Source: an uncultured Tateyamaria sp. (lineage in GTDB: Bacteria; Pseudomonadota; Alphaproteobacteria; Rhodobacterales; Rhodobacteraceae). Taken from it: 64,000 nt of DNA. Both the position numbers and the translations under genes were made by a program. Under the pieces are notes generated by a model that was not told where the DNA came from, made no database searches, and saw only the letters and a list, made by a program, of their open reading frames with translations. The stretch lies in NCBI RefSeq assembly GCF_947488715.1, contig NZ_CANLAG010000005.1, positions 248,001 to 312,000 of the forward strand, written 5' to 3'. This document shows, in pieces, positions 47,501 through 55,238 of the stretch (position 1 is its first letter; every line of letters starts with the position of its first letter).

Positions 47501-48466
47501 TTCAGCAATTGGCTCAAGCTGGTCGCCGCCCGCATCCCGCAGTTTTGCACTGCCGGTAAATCTCGTGGAACTGGCGCCGAACCCCTCGCGGCGCATACCT
47601 GTCGCGCCCCGCAGCAAATCTGATCCGCCACGTTGCGCGGTCCGGCAGGCAGACACAAACATCAAAGGTGGTAGCGTGCCGTGACATGCGCTGATCAAAT
47701 CTGGGGCGGTGACTTCATGTCCCTCACCTGTTGCTGTTTCCAGCAACAAAACGGGTCGTTCAGCCCCCTCGCGCGTTCCGTTTGCGCCGATCGGTGCAAT
47801 GATGTCTCCGTGGCAAGACAAGTGCAGCGCCTCGAAATCTCCGTCCCGGCCAGTCAACCTTGGTGCCAGAAACTCGAGCGCGCCACTTTCCTCGACCACC
47901 AGATGCGCGAGCGGCGGTTCGTCACGGTTGGGCTTGGTGGCGTTGATAATGGCCACCTCTTCGGCCTCATAGTCCAGCTCGGATTGGCCCTCAGGGGCTG
48001 CCGCCATGAACATCATGCGCAAATCGCCATATTTGGGCGTCCATTGAACGGTTGCTGGCATGACACGGCGTGACACGACAAACAGCTGCGTTGGATGCTG
48101 GGCCAAAAAGTTCTGGTCGTACAGAAGCTCCCATGGGGCCTCTAGCAATGCGCTGGCAAGGTCGGGGGCGCTGCCGTCGTCGGGAATGATTTGCAGGTGG
48201 CGTTCCGGGCTCTTCAACCAGTCGTTCAGTACATTGCCCGTGTTGAGCCAACCAAACATTTCGGCGCCGACCATCTGCAGGGTTCTTTGGTCATTTCTGA
48301 CCGACGCGCTCGCATAGCGGTCTTTCCAGAGTTTCAACGCCTCAAGTGCAGAGAAATTCTTGGCCCCATTCGATGTTGCCAAAACCGGTTCGCCAAGTTG
48401 TGACAGTGTCTTGCCTTCGACCCGTCGACAAACGAGGCCACCATTCACTTGTACCAGCAAGTGCAT
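44558..48466 (-). CDS. CHAT protease - STAND NTPase - TPR protein
   Basis: This 1302-residue protein has three parts. The N-terminal CHAT (caspase-like) domain (about 100-400) holds the expected catalytic pair, His219 in LHLSCHGD and Cys274 in FVSACRTA. It also has the family's WDGSVYDHDASAFATCFY near 340-358. A STAND-type NTPase follows, with FVGRR at 439, Walker A GIGNLGKSS at 464-472, Walker B IFLVLDD at 564-570 and a sensor CRYDF at 615-619. The C-terminus has five 41-residue TPR-like repeats (969-1173) and a divergent sixth. This is the layout of a sensor in which TPRs detect a ligand, the NTPase oligomerises and the protease is released. The ATG at 48466 lacks a strong ribosome-binding site. 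The targets are unknown. Confidence 0.85.
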   Translation of the reverse strand: MHLLVQVNGGLVCRRVEGKTLSQLGEPVLATSNGAKNFSALEALKLWKDRYASASVRNDQRTLQMVGAEMFGWLNTGNVLNDWLKSPERHLQIIPDDGSAPDLASALLEAPWELLYDQNFLAQHPTQLFVVSRRVMPATVQWTPKYGDLRMMFMAAAPEGQSELDYEAEEVAIINATKPNRDEPPLAHLVVEESGALEFLAPRLTGRDGDFEALHLSCHGDIIAPIGANGTREGAERPVLLLETATGEGHEVTAPDLISACHGTLPPLMFVSACRTAQRGGSDLLRGATGMRREGFGASSTRFTGSAKLRDAGGDQLEPIAETAEPYVRELVRGVANVLGWDGSVYDHDASAFATCFYGALSKGREVPTAAAMARRELLQSQSQDPENGSHWHLARVYLGAEGGGPICSPGSDQREAPVAEPAFLDSRNKIKVAGPETFVGRRRMIQRAISTLRQGRQALLAHGIGNLGKSSLAARIAGRLTTFRTVVVVSPKPELGSANSQVIFAQLKETADKMADALPFGSTEAKSLKSQLAEMQTALDTSPETFEEILRSLLAGPFKKEPIFLVLDDFENSLETPTAQKPVVEPKPYLLADLQAVFRAFAQPDVTSRLMVTCRYDFSIPDAQGQDLTTPFVERLPLTPMNDRERMKQWQARERARISEQNETAQTQDIDNALVHRILAASGGNPGLQDVLTQPLLKGAASQAETALATVEAFLASGNTPPEGEDVGDFFTRMTFGVYEEVLDGTTRLALSVASAFSPGVPIPRAALSDAMAAAHIADPETPIDTLLALGLLDDHGQQAGWASMPKVQHIAINPLARPLAETPDTATEAAIAEAALPALTSAWQDSDGDFPFDMRAVETTVHALKAPVPNSAVLDAAATAAIIFLFILSQKPPAAVALAEPVFAKLTRLDHPPSAQFLGHSINAADQVAAVTFQDQLLDAALGRQDIEDGPMAQIKGLYADRLMRHGDLDGALHIRETEELPVYEALDDKRLIAITKGQIADILQTRGDLDAALHIRGTEELPVYEALDDKRSIAITKGQIADILQTRGDLDAALHIRQTEQLPVYEALGDKRSIAITKGKIADILQTRGDLDAALHIRKKEQLPVFEDLGNKREEAITKGKIADILLTRGDLDGALHILQTELLPVFEDLSDKREIGITKGKVANILQRRGDLDGALALHLSRLAAVEAMGDLDSIVHIKFSCAKIRLERSDHESSEFQTIVEELDEAFRGAMQLQRSDAIGAIGVLLAQILAAGGAKSLAHRVLDVTAQSFETLNYKQGLAHVDQLRELFGDHDDPDA
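44948..45562 (-). repeat. Five 123-bp coding repeats (TPR units)
   Basis: The TPR part of the CHAT gene consists of five units of exactly 123 bp. Successive copies of CAGCGTCCAG start at 45301 and 45424 on the plus strand. Neighbouring copies at 45300-45545 differ at only a handful of bases; outer units are more diverged. The protein units begin GDLDAALHIR and end IADILQTR. Such near-identity points to recent duplication or gene conversion and predicts copy-number variation between strains. Confidence 0.9.
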
Positions 48467-48735
48467 TTCGCAAAAAATCCAATTTGAATTTCAACAACTC
48501 ATTTAATCATCCAGCAAAAGTCCTGAATTCGTCAATGTTAACTTCTGTTTCGTCAAGCAAATGTCTGGCAAAGATATGGATCCACCAAATCTATCAGGGG
48601 GTTGGCGCGCCAATCGAGTATTGGAAAACTGTTCGCCAGCGTTGGCTGTTAACCTTTCGGGCGCAGTGAGAAGCCATGCTTGCCGTGTGTATGGGGCACC
48701 TGCGTCGCGGGTACATGCGCGGCGGGGGCCGATTT
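48467..48735. other. Upstream region of the CHAT-TPR gene
   Basis: A 269-bp gap lies between the SWIM gene stop and the CHAT gene start on the same strand. The half next to the CHAT start is A+T-rich, with runs such as AAAAAATCC and ATTTAATCATC, and could hold a separate promoter. No hairpin terminator is visible after the SWIM gene, so read-through from the upstream operon is also possible. Confidence 0.45.
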
Positions 48736-50661
48736 CTAGGCCGTCACCACGATCTGAGTTGTCAAATAGCTGACGCGCAATGCTTGTTCTGTCGTCGGCT
48801 GCTGTGTAAGGCCGCGCAGGGCGTCGGCCAAGAGTGCCAGTTGCAACGCATCGGCGCGCTCTGCCAAGCCATCCAGGGCGGGGGATTGACCAAAGCGGAG
48901 CACTTCGCCGGTGGCATCGAAAACCGCATGGCAAAGCTGTGTAACCGGAAGGGTAGGCCGCAGCGTCTGGTCTGTTGATCGGGATTTTACCTTGTCCTTG
49001 AGGAAAGACAGGGCGCGATCACCGAAGGCCGTCTTTTTCTCGGGTTGCTGATCCAGCGTGAGGTTGAGCGCGGCCAATGGATCACCGCGCGTCTTGTGCA
49101 GAACCGTCACCAAGGTCAGCTGTTGCGCGAGGTCGGCCACGGTCACTTCGCACAGCATGGCGTGAACGCTGGCCTTGTTGTGGTGCAGCCATTCGACGGT
49201 CTTGTGCTGATCGGCCGGGATGGTCAGCGCGATCGTGGCCTGGGTGTTGTCAGTGACGTGCAGCTCGTAACACTGATCAAGGTCGCGAAAATGCGCATCA
49301 CCGATGCGGGCGGGCATCAACAACACTGGCACCGGCGCACCCGTGCCGCGCAACCCGGTGGGGGAGCGTTTGGCGATGTCGGCGCGCGCTGCGGCCCAGT
49401 TGTCAAACGCAGCACCGGTGGCGGCCATGTCCGGCATGGGGGCTTGCGTGACCTCGCCGTCATCCCAGGCAATCTGGTGGTCGTCGGATGCCCGGATGTG
49501 CCGCAAATGCAGCCGCTTGCCGATCAACTCGCGGGCAATACCGCCGCCCCACAACGGTGCATCATAGGCATTGCGCGGCGAAAAGCCGGGGTCCATACCG
49601 GCGGCGCGGGCCTGTCCGGTGGTGAACCAGGTCTCTTGTTCCGGGGCGTACCCGTAGATCCGCAAACCGCGCGCGCCGCTGGCCGCCGTCCATTGCACGG
49701 CGCTCAACAGGGTCAGATCAAGGTCGGGATGGGTCTGGTAACTGCGTCGCAGCGTTCCCGTGAGCTGCGTGTCCTCGGGGTGTTTTTCCAGTGCCTTGGT
49801 CAATGCAAAGGCACGGGATGCGTCGGCCAGAAACCGGTCTTCGCGGAAATGGATGTGGTGGGCGCGCTGTTGGCGTGATTGCTGTACCAAACCCCGCAAA
49901 AGGGCGGTCAGACGTGGGGCGGATTGCGCGCGGGCGGAAATCGACAGGTCGAACACAGTGTCCTCGGCCACCACAGCACCGCCATCAAAGACGCCGGTGA
50001 CCAAGCCCACAATCGCGGTCTGGACCTTGTGCAGAAACGCGGGCGAAATCTGCGCCGCCTTGTCTGCGTCCTGCGTCACTTGATCAAGCTGCTGTGCGCC
50101 CGATTGATCGCGCACAACCAGCACTGCGGCTGCGGTGATCCGCCGTTTCGCCGTCTTGGCCCCTTTGAACACCGCCTCTGCCAAGCCCTGTCCGGCCAGA
50201 AAGACCACCGGAAATTCTACGTCAGGCAGTTGAACCGTCAGGTTTGCGCCGTCTTGGGTTACCGTCGCGCGCCCACTGATCCGCGCCAGATTGATCGCCT
50301 TGTCCCAATCGGCGCCTGCAAATTTTCGGACATCCGCCTCGTCCAGTGCCTGCAACGCGTCTGCAACGGATACCTCTGGGGCTGCATCCTCTGACGTCTC
50401 GGCGCGCAGTGCAAAGACAGCCAGCAGGATATGGCGGCAAATTCCAGTTGCGGGGCAGGTGCAGGTTGCTGCCGTCAAACCGCTGGCGGTGAGCGTGACG
50501 GCTTTGCCGTCCGCGGTGACGGTGGCGCTTGCGTCATCGCGGGTGGTCACGGTGGCCTTGCCCGCCTCAAAGTCGCGTTTCGCGCGGCGGACCACGCCCA
50601 CAGATGCGAGAGCTGCAAGGGCCGTTTCGTCATGCACGGCGATCATCTCTGACAGGGTCAT
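48736..50661 (-). CDS. SWIM zinc-finger protein (YehQ-like)
   Basis: The 641-residue protein has an N-terminal SWIM domain: Cys67, Cys69, Cys75 and His77 in CTCPATGICRH, the CxCx5CxH form. SWIM fingers bind DNA, RNA or proteins. The remaining 550 residues show no catalytic motif and probably form a mixed alpha/beta scaffold. The size and operon place match E. coli YehQ. The start overlaps the VWA gene stop by 4 nt (ATGA). It is the last gene of the tightly linked six. Confidence 0.8.
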   Translation of the reverse strand: MTLSEMIAVHDETALAALASVGVVRRAKRDFEAGKATVTTRDDASATVTADGKAVTLTASGLTAATCTCPATGICRHILLAVFALRAETSEDAAPEVSVADALQALDEADVRKFAGADWDKAINLARISGRATVTQDGANLTVQLPDVEFPVVFLAGQGLAEAVFKGAKTAKRRITAAAVLVVRDQSGAQQLDQVTQDADKAAQISPAFLHKVQTAIVGLVTGVFDGGAVVAEDTVFDLSISARAQSAPRLTALLRGLVQQSRQQRAHHIHFREDRFLADASRAFALTKALEKHPEDTQLTGTLRRSYQTHPDLDLTLLSAVQWTAASGARGLRIYGYAPEQETWFTTGQARAAGMDPGFSPRNAYDAPLWGGGIARELIGKRLHLRHIRASDDHQIAWDDGEVTQAPMPDMAATGAAFDNWAAARADIAKRSPTGLRGTGAPVPVLLMPARIGDAHFRDLDQCYELHVTDNTQATIALTIPADQHKTVEWLHHNKASVHAMLCEVTVADLAQQLTLVTVLHKTRGDPLAALNLTLDQQPEKKTAFGDRALSFLKDKVKSRSTDQTLRPTLPVTQLCHAVFDATGEVLRFGQSPALDGLAERADALQLALLADALRGLTQQPTTEQALRVSYLTTQIVVTA

Positions 50662-51770
50662 GTCATGATCTCGGCCAGCCAGGCGGCGAATTTGTCGGGG
50701 GTCATCGCCCCGACCTGCATGCCGATGTCAGCGGCCTTGCCCGCGACCATTGGATCGAAGTAGGGGGCCGCTTGTTCGTCCAGAGCAACCAGACCGATCA
50801 TGCGCACGCGCGCCTCTGCCATGCGCGCAAGGGCGGCGTATAGCGCGCGCGGCGATGCGCCTTCGGCGAAATCGCTGATCAGGGCAAAGACCGTCCGGTC
50901 CGGGTCCGAGATGAAATCCTCGCAATAGCTAACGGCGCGCCCAATGTTCGTGCCGCCGCCCAATTGGACCGACAGCAACGTATCCAACGGGTCCGTCAGT
51001 CGGTCAGATACGTCAATGATCGAGGTATCAAACAAGACCATTTTCACGGTAACGCCCGGCAGACCGCAGAGGATTGCGGCCATGACGGCGGAGTGGATCA
51101 CGCTGTCTGTCATCGACCCCGATTGGTCGACGCAAAGCACAACAGTCCATGGCAGGCGCCGCTTTTCGCGGCTGTTGAAGCGCAGGGTCTGGGCGATGAT
51201 GCGGCGGGTGTCGGGATCGTAGGTCTTGAGGTTTTCGCGCAGCGTGTTGCGCCAGTCGAAATTTGCCGCTGACGGAATGTTGGAACGCCGGAACCTGTTG
51301 CGGCGTCCCGAAAACGCGCGCATCACGTCGTGCCGCAGCCGTTCGGTGATGTCGCGAATGATCCGGTCGGCCACGTCGCGCAGCTTGGCCTTGATTGCGG
51401 GGTCTGCGCGGTCATGGAAGCTGAGCAGGACCTTGAGCAGGTCCTGGTTCGGCTCAAGGCTGTCCAGCGTTTTGGGATCTTTGAGCAGATCGGTCAGCCC
51501 GTAGCGGTCGAGCGCGTGGCCTTGCAGGGTTTCAAACACCGATTGCGGAAAGAGCCCCTTGGCCTTGCCCAACCAGTTCAGCGCGTGCAACTGCGTGGGG
51601 TCCAGCGATCCGGCCCCGCGATCACGTTCCAGACCGCGCCCTTCGTATTCGCGCCCGTACAGAAAATCGAGCGACTGATCCATGGCGTTGTCCTGGCCCG
51701 CAAGGCCGCCCAGTTGTTGATTGGCATAGCGTCCAAGGGCCAGCCGCCAGCGTCGCGCGCCCTCGCTCAT
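50658..51770 (-). CDS. VWA-domain protein, MoxR partner (YehP-like)
   Basis: The 370-residue cytoplasmic protein (no signal peptide) has a helical N-terminal half rich in Arg and a C-terminal VWA domain. Its intact MIDAS motif is DQSGSMTDS (Asp215, Ser217, Ser219), with a Thr in GGGTNIGRAV and an Asp in FALISDFAEG. VWA proteins next to MoxR ATPases act as substrate adaptors in metal insertion or complex remodelling. The gene overlaps those before and after by 4 nt each. Confidence 0.85.
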   Translation of the reverse strand: MSEGARRWRLALGRYANQQLGGLAGQDNAMDQSLDFLYGREYEGRGLERDRGAGSLDPTQLHALNWLGKAKGLFPQSVFETLQGHALDRYGLTDLLKDPKTLDSLEPNQDLLKVLLSFHDRADPAIKAKLRDVADRIIRDITERLRHDVMRAFSGRRNRFRRSNIPSAANFDWRNTLRENLKTYDPDTRRIIAQTLRFNSREKRRLPWTVVLCVDQSGSMTDSVIHSAVMAAILCGLPGVTVKMVLFDTSIIDVSDRLTDPLDTLLSVQLGGGTNIGRAVSYCEDFISDPDRTVFALISDFAEGASPRALYAALARMAEARVRMIGLVALDEQAAPYFDPMVAGKAADIGMQVGAMTPDKFAAWLAEIMT

Positions 51771-54154
51771 TGTGAGACCTCTCCGGTGATCCAGTTGGAC
51801 AAGGCGTCCGTTTCCAGAGACGCGCGCAGTGCCTTTTCGATGCGCAGCCCATCGGCCAGATCGGCGTCTGACACCTGAGTGTTGTGGCGTATCAGACCGC
51901 TGGCCTGGACCCCCAGCAACCCGGCGAGTTCATGGGCGACACGGTCCGTTTCGCGTGGGTTCAGCCGGGTGAAGGCCAGACGCAGGTGTGGCAGCAGTTC
52001 GAGGAACATGTCCTCGTCGATGCCGCGAATGAACCTGTCCACAACTTCGAGCAGACCATCCGCGTGCCACAAGAGCGGCGGGCTGGTGTGCAAGATGCCG
52101 CGCAAGACGCCGATCCGATTGGAGGTATCAAGGCTGACCCCTGTCAGCCGGCCTTCCATGATCTGGGCCAGTTCTGCGGCAGGTCGTGTGCCCGCTTGCA
52201 CACAGACCGCGAGAATTGCGCCCAGAATGACCGGGTTGGTGGTGGCCAGTGCGACCCGGTCCATCGCCGTGTCCAGCAGGCTGCGGTCAAGGCCAATCCC
52301 GTCGCAGTCGCGCAGGACTTCATTCATCATCCGCAGGGCGTCGAGGCGATCCTCGGTGTCTTCTTCGGATGTGTTGGGCAGGTCGTCGCAAAGATAGATC
52401 AGCCGCCCGTAGGCCGCCCCGACGACGCCGCGCAGGTCAAGCGTTTCGGGCGCGCCGAGAGGGCCGGAGGATTGCACAACAAACAGCAGGCGGCGCAGTG
52501 CCACGGTCACACTGGAAAATGTGCCATAGTTCTGGATGTCGCTGCCCAATTGCACCAGAAATCCATCAAGCTGCGCACCCAGACCCGCCAACAGGCTACG
52601 CACCAGCAGATCAACGAGCTGGGGCAGGTCACGCCCCTGTCCATTGGCGATCAGTGCGACGCGTTCGCGGTGCATGAAGGCCAGGCAGGCCGTCGGCAGT
52701 TCGTCCCCCAGAACCGCCTGATCGATCAGGTGCCCTTCGGTTTGCGGCGACCATGCATAGTGCCAGTGTTCAAACAGCAGCGCCGTTTGGGCGCCGCTCA
52801 GGTAATCCGGGCCGCCGGTGCATTGCGCAAAGGGTGATCCGATCAACCCCATCGCATGAAAGAAGCGGGAGGCCGCCAGATGGCTGTCTTTGCGCCGGAT
52901 ATCGAGCTTGCGGACCCGTTGTGCGCTGTCGCTCAGGTCCAGACGGTGGGCGCGGGCGCGGCGGCGCACATCCTCGACCAGCGGCGGCGACCCGGCCGAG
53001 GGTGGAACATCCCCCAGCCGGTCCCCGCACAGGAACGCCTGAAACCGGGTGGTCCAGATGTCTTGTGTGGCTGTTTCGCCTTTGATCAGGGCGGCGCGCA
53101 CGCCGTCGATCAGGTCATGGCGCATCGCATGACTGCGCCCGCGCAGGGCCGCCAGGCCTTGGGCCATGCGCATCGCCTCGATCTGGGCGGGAACGGACAG
53201 GGCGTGGCCTTCGCCGCGCATTCTTGTTGCGAAACCGGTCAGCAGATCAATGCCAAGATCATGGTCACTGTCCGTATTGGCCCGGTCCCAAAGCGCATGA
53301 TAGTAGCCAGGTTGCGGCAACCCGGCGGCATAGCCGTTCAGCGCATCCATGGCCTGAAACCCGTAGCGGATCAGATAGCTTTCGCAGGTGCCGTCGGGTT
53401 TGCGCGGGGCGGGCATGTTGTCCAGATCGCCGACGAGGGCAGGGGCGTGAAAACCGCCCACGACCACGACGACGGGGCCAGCGGCGGCCAGCGCCATTTT
53501 GACGGCACGCGCCATATGCGCCTCGCGCATCGTGTCGCCGGTGCTGTCGATCTGGGCGGCAGGCGTTGCGGCGCGGATGCCCGCGCAATAGACCCCCACA
53601 TCCCCAAAAAAGCTGCGCCAGTCCGGCTGTGCGAGGCGGGTTTCAAACAGATGGTCCCAAAGCTCAAAGCCATCACGGCACCCGGTCGCTCGGGTCAGTG
53701 CATCCACGTAGTCGTTGGCGTTGAACCGCTCTTCGTTCAGCAGCGATTTGGGTTCGGTGCCATCCAACTGGCCCCACATGGCCTTGGTGGCTGCGGGGGC
53801 GTCGATGAATTTCAGGGATGCGCCGATTTCAGTCCCGGCCTGCATCGCCACGTATTCGGGGGAATGGGCGCAAAACGGATAATACCCGGCGACACGCCCC
53901 CGGTCGCCCGCGTCATCCAGCAAGGCCACAAGCGCCACAGGCGGTTTCGTGTCCGGGTCCAGCAGCAGTGGAATCTGTTCGGAAAAATCAGCGGGCGCCT
54001 CGATCAAAACCTGGCTTGGTTTGACCTCGGAAATCAGAGCACTCAGCGCCCAGGCACAGGCGGGCGAATGGTGCCGGATGGGCACCACGTAGAGGCCGCG
54101 ATCCGCTTGAAACAGATCGCCGCGCAGTTGCGCAAGTGTTGCGCGATCAGTCAC
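51767..54154 (-). CDS. DUF5682 protein (YehM-like), possible TraB/TIKI-type fold
   Basis: I start at GTG 54154, which overlaps the MoxR stop by 8 nt; the frame open to 54367 lies inside the MoxR gene. The 795-residue protein begins MTDRATLAQLRGDLF. Its first 250 residues contain VPIRHHSPACAWAL, VLIEAPADF, TMREAHMA and VVVVGGFHAPAL. These are spaced like the motifs of the TraB/PrgY/TIKI metalloprotease-like superfamily (GTxHxS, the Glu motif, ERDxxMA, GxGHxxG). This resemblance is mine and unverified. The remaining 540 residues are alpha-helical with no known motif. E. coli YehM is the same family at about the same length. Confidence 0.75.
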   Translation of the reverse strand: MTDRATLAQLRGDLFQADRGLYVVPIRHHSPACAWALSALISEVKPSQVLIEAPADFSEQIPLLLDPDTKPPVALVALLDDAGDRGRVAGYYPFCAHSPEYVAMQAGTEIGASLKFIDAPAATKAMWGQLDGTEPKSLLNEERFNANDYVDALTRATGCRDGFELWDHLFETRLAQPDWRSFFGDVGVYCAGIRAATPAAQIDSTGDTMREAHMARAVKMALAAAGPVVVVVGGFHAPALVGDLDNMPAPRKPDGTCESYLIRYGFQAMDALNGYAAGLPQPGYYHALWDRANTDSDHDLGIDLLTGFATRMRGEGHALSVPAQIEAMRMAQGLAALRGRSHAMRHDLIDGVRAALIKGETATQDIWTTRFQAFLCGDRLGDVPPSAGSPPLVEDVRRRARAHRLDLSDSAQRVRKLDIRRKDSHLAASRFFHAMGLIGSPFAQCTGGPDYLSGAQTALLFEHWHYAWSPQTEGHLIDQAVLGDELPTACLAFMHRERVALIANGQGRDLPQLVDLLVRSLLAGLGAQLDGFLVQLGSDIQNYGTFSSVTVALRRLLFVVQSSGPLGAPETLDLRGVVGAAYGRLIYLCDDLPNTSEEDTEDRLDALRMMNEVLRDCDGIGLDRSLLDTAMDRVALATTNPVILGAILAVCVQAGTRPAAELAQIMEGRLTGVSLDTSNRIGVLRGILHTSPPLLWHADGLLEVVDRFIRGIDEDMFLELLPHLRLAFTRLNPRETDRVAHELAGLLGVQASGLIRHNTQVSDADLADGLRIEKALRASLETDALSNWITGEVSQ

Positions 54155-55238
54155 GCAGGCTTTCTTTGGCGGATTTGTAAAAGGCAGACCATGCGCGCGA
54201 CCCGCGTGCGCGGGGGTGGGCGATTTGATCGACGTAGGCGCGCAGTTTGCGGGCGTCTTCGGGATCGTCCTTGAAGACCGTCCCGCCCAGTTGCCGGGCC
54301 ACATGCCCCGCGGTGAGCGCACCGCCATCCAGATAGGCCGCCTCCAACACGGCGGCATGGGTGACATTCACCGCCTCGGCGGTCGACATCACACTGTTGG
54401 GGATCGCGACGCTGGCGCCATCGGCGGTTGTCCCGGTGCGCAGATCGCGAAAGACATCTACCACTAGATCAAGTACATCGGCAGGCACAGAGGGTGCTAT
54501 CGGGCTGTCCGCCATCCGTTGCGCGACCTGCCGGTTGATCAGCTCTTTTTCAAACTGCGCATCCGCAATCGGCTTGACGGTTTCAAAGTTGAACCGGCGT
54601 TTGAGGGCGCTCGACATATCGTGCACACCGCGGTCGCGCAGGTTGGCCGTGCCGATCAGGTTGAAGCCGGGAATGGCGCGGCTTTCCACTTCTGGCCCCA
54701 ATTCGGGGATGGCGATCGTCTTTTCGGACATCAGCGAAATGATCGCATCCTGCACCTCGGGTGCGCAGCGGGTCAGTTCTTCGATCCGGGCAATCTGGCC
54801 GTGGCGCATCGCGCTGAGGATGGGGGAGGCAACGAGGGCACGTTCGCTGGGCCCTTCGGCCAGCAGCAACGCATAGTTCCAGCCATACCGCAGGTGATCC
54901 TCGATGATGCCGGCAGAGCCCTGAACGACCAGTTTCGAGGTGCCGCTGATTGCGGCGGCCAGCAATTCCGACAACAGTGACTTTGCCGTGCCCGGCTCTC
55001 CGACCAGCATCAATCCCTGATGGCCCATCAGAGACACGATGCAGCGGGCGACCAAAGGATCGTCGCCAAAGAACTTTTGCTGCACATCCAGTGAGGCATC
55101 GCCCAGAATGAACCGGCGCACTGCGCGGGGCGACAGCCGCCAACCCTTGGGCTTGGGATCGGTGTCAGCGGCCAAAAGCCGTTCGATTTCATCACTGTAG
55201 CGGACCTCTGCGGGTGCGCGTTGTATGTCATCTACCAT
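54147..55238 (-). CDS. MoxR-type AAA+ ATPase (YehL-like)
   Basis: I start at ATG 55238, which overlaps the upstream DUF4132 stop by 7 nt; a TTG at 55256 is possible. The 363-residue protein has Walker A GEPGTAKS (80-87) and, at the Walker B position, RIEELTR (151-157), where the usual first Asp is Glu. Sensor 1 is LIGTANLRDRG and the arginine finger lies in SSALKRRFNFE. MoxR ATPases work with VWA proteins to insert cofactors or remodel complexes. Here VWA, DUF5682 and SWIM partners follow directly. Confidence 0.87.
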   Translation of the reverse strand: MVDDIQRAPAEVRYSDEIERLLAADTDPKPKGWRLSPRAVRRFILGDASLDVQQKFFGDDPLVARCIVSLMGHQGLMLVGEPGTAKSLLSELLAAAISGTSKLVVQGSAGIIEDHLRYGWNYALLLAEGPSERALVASPILSAMRHGQIARIEELTRCAPEVQDAIISLMSEKTIAIPELGPEVESRAIPGFNLIGTANLRDRGVHDMSSALKRRFNFETVKPIADAQFEKELINRQVAQRMADSPIAPSVPADVLDLVVDVFRDLRTGTTADGASVAIPNSVMSTAEAVNVTHAAVLEAAYLDGGALTAGHVARQLGGTVFKDDPEDARKLRAYVDQIAHPRARGSRAWSAFYKSAKESLRD

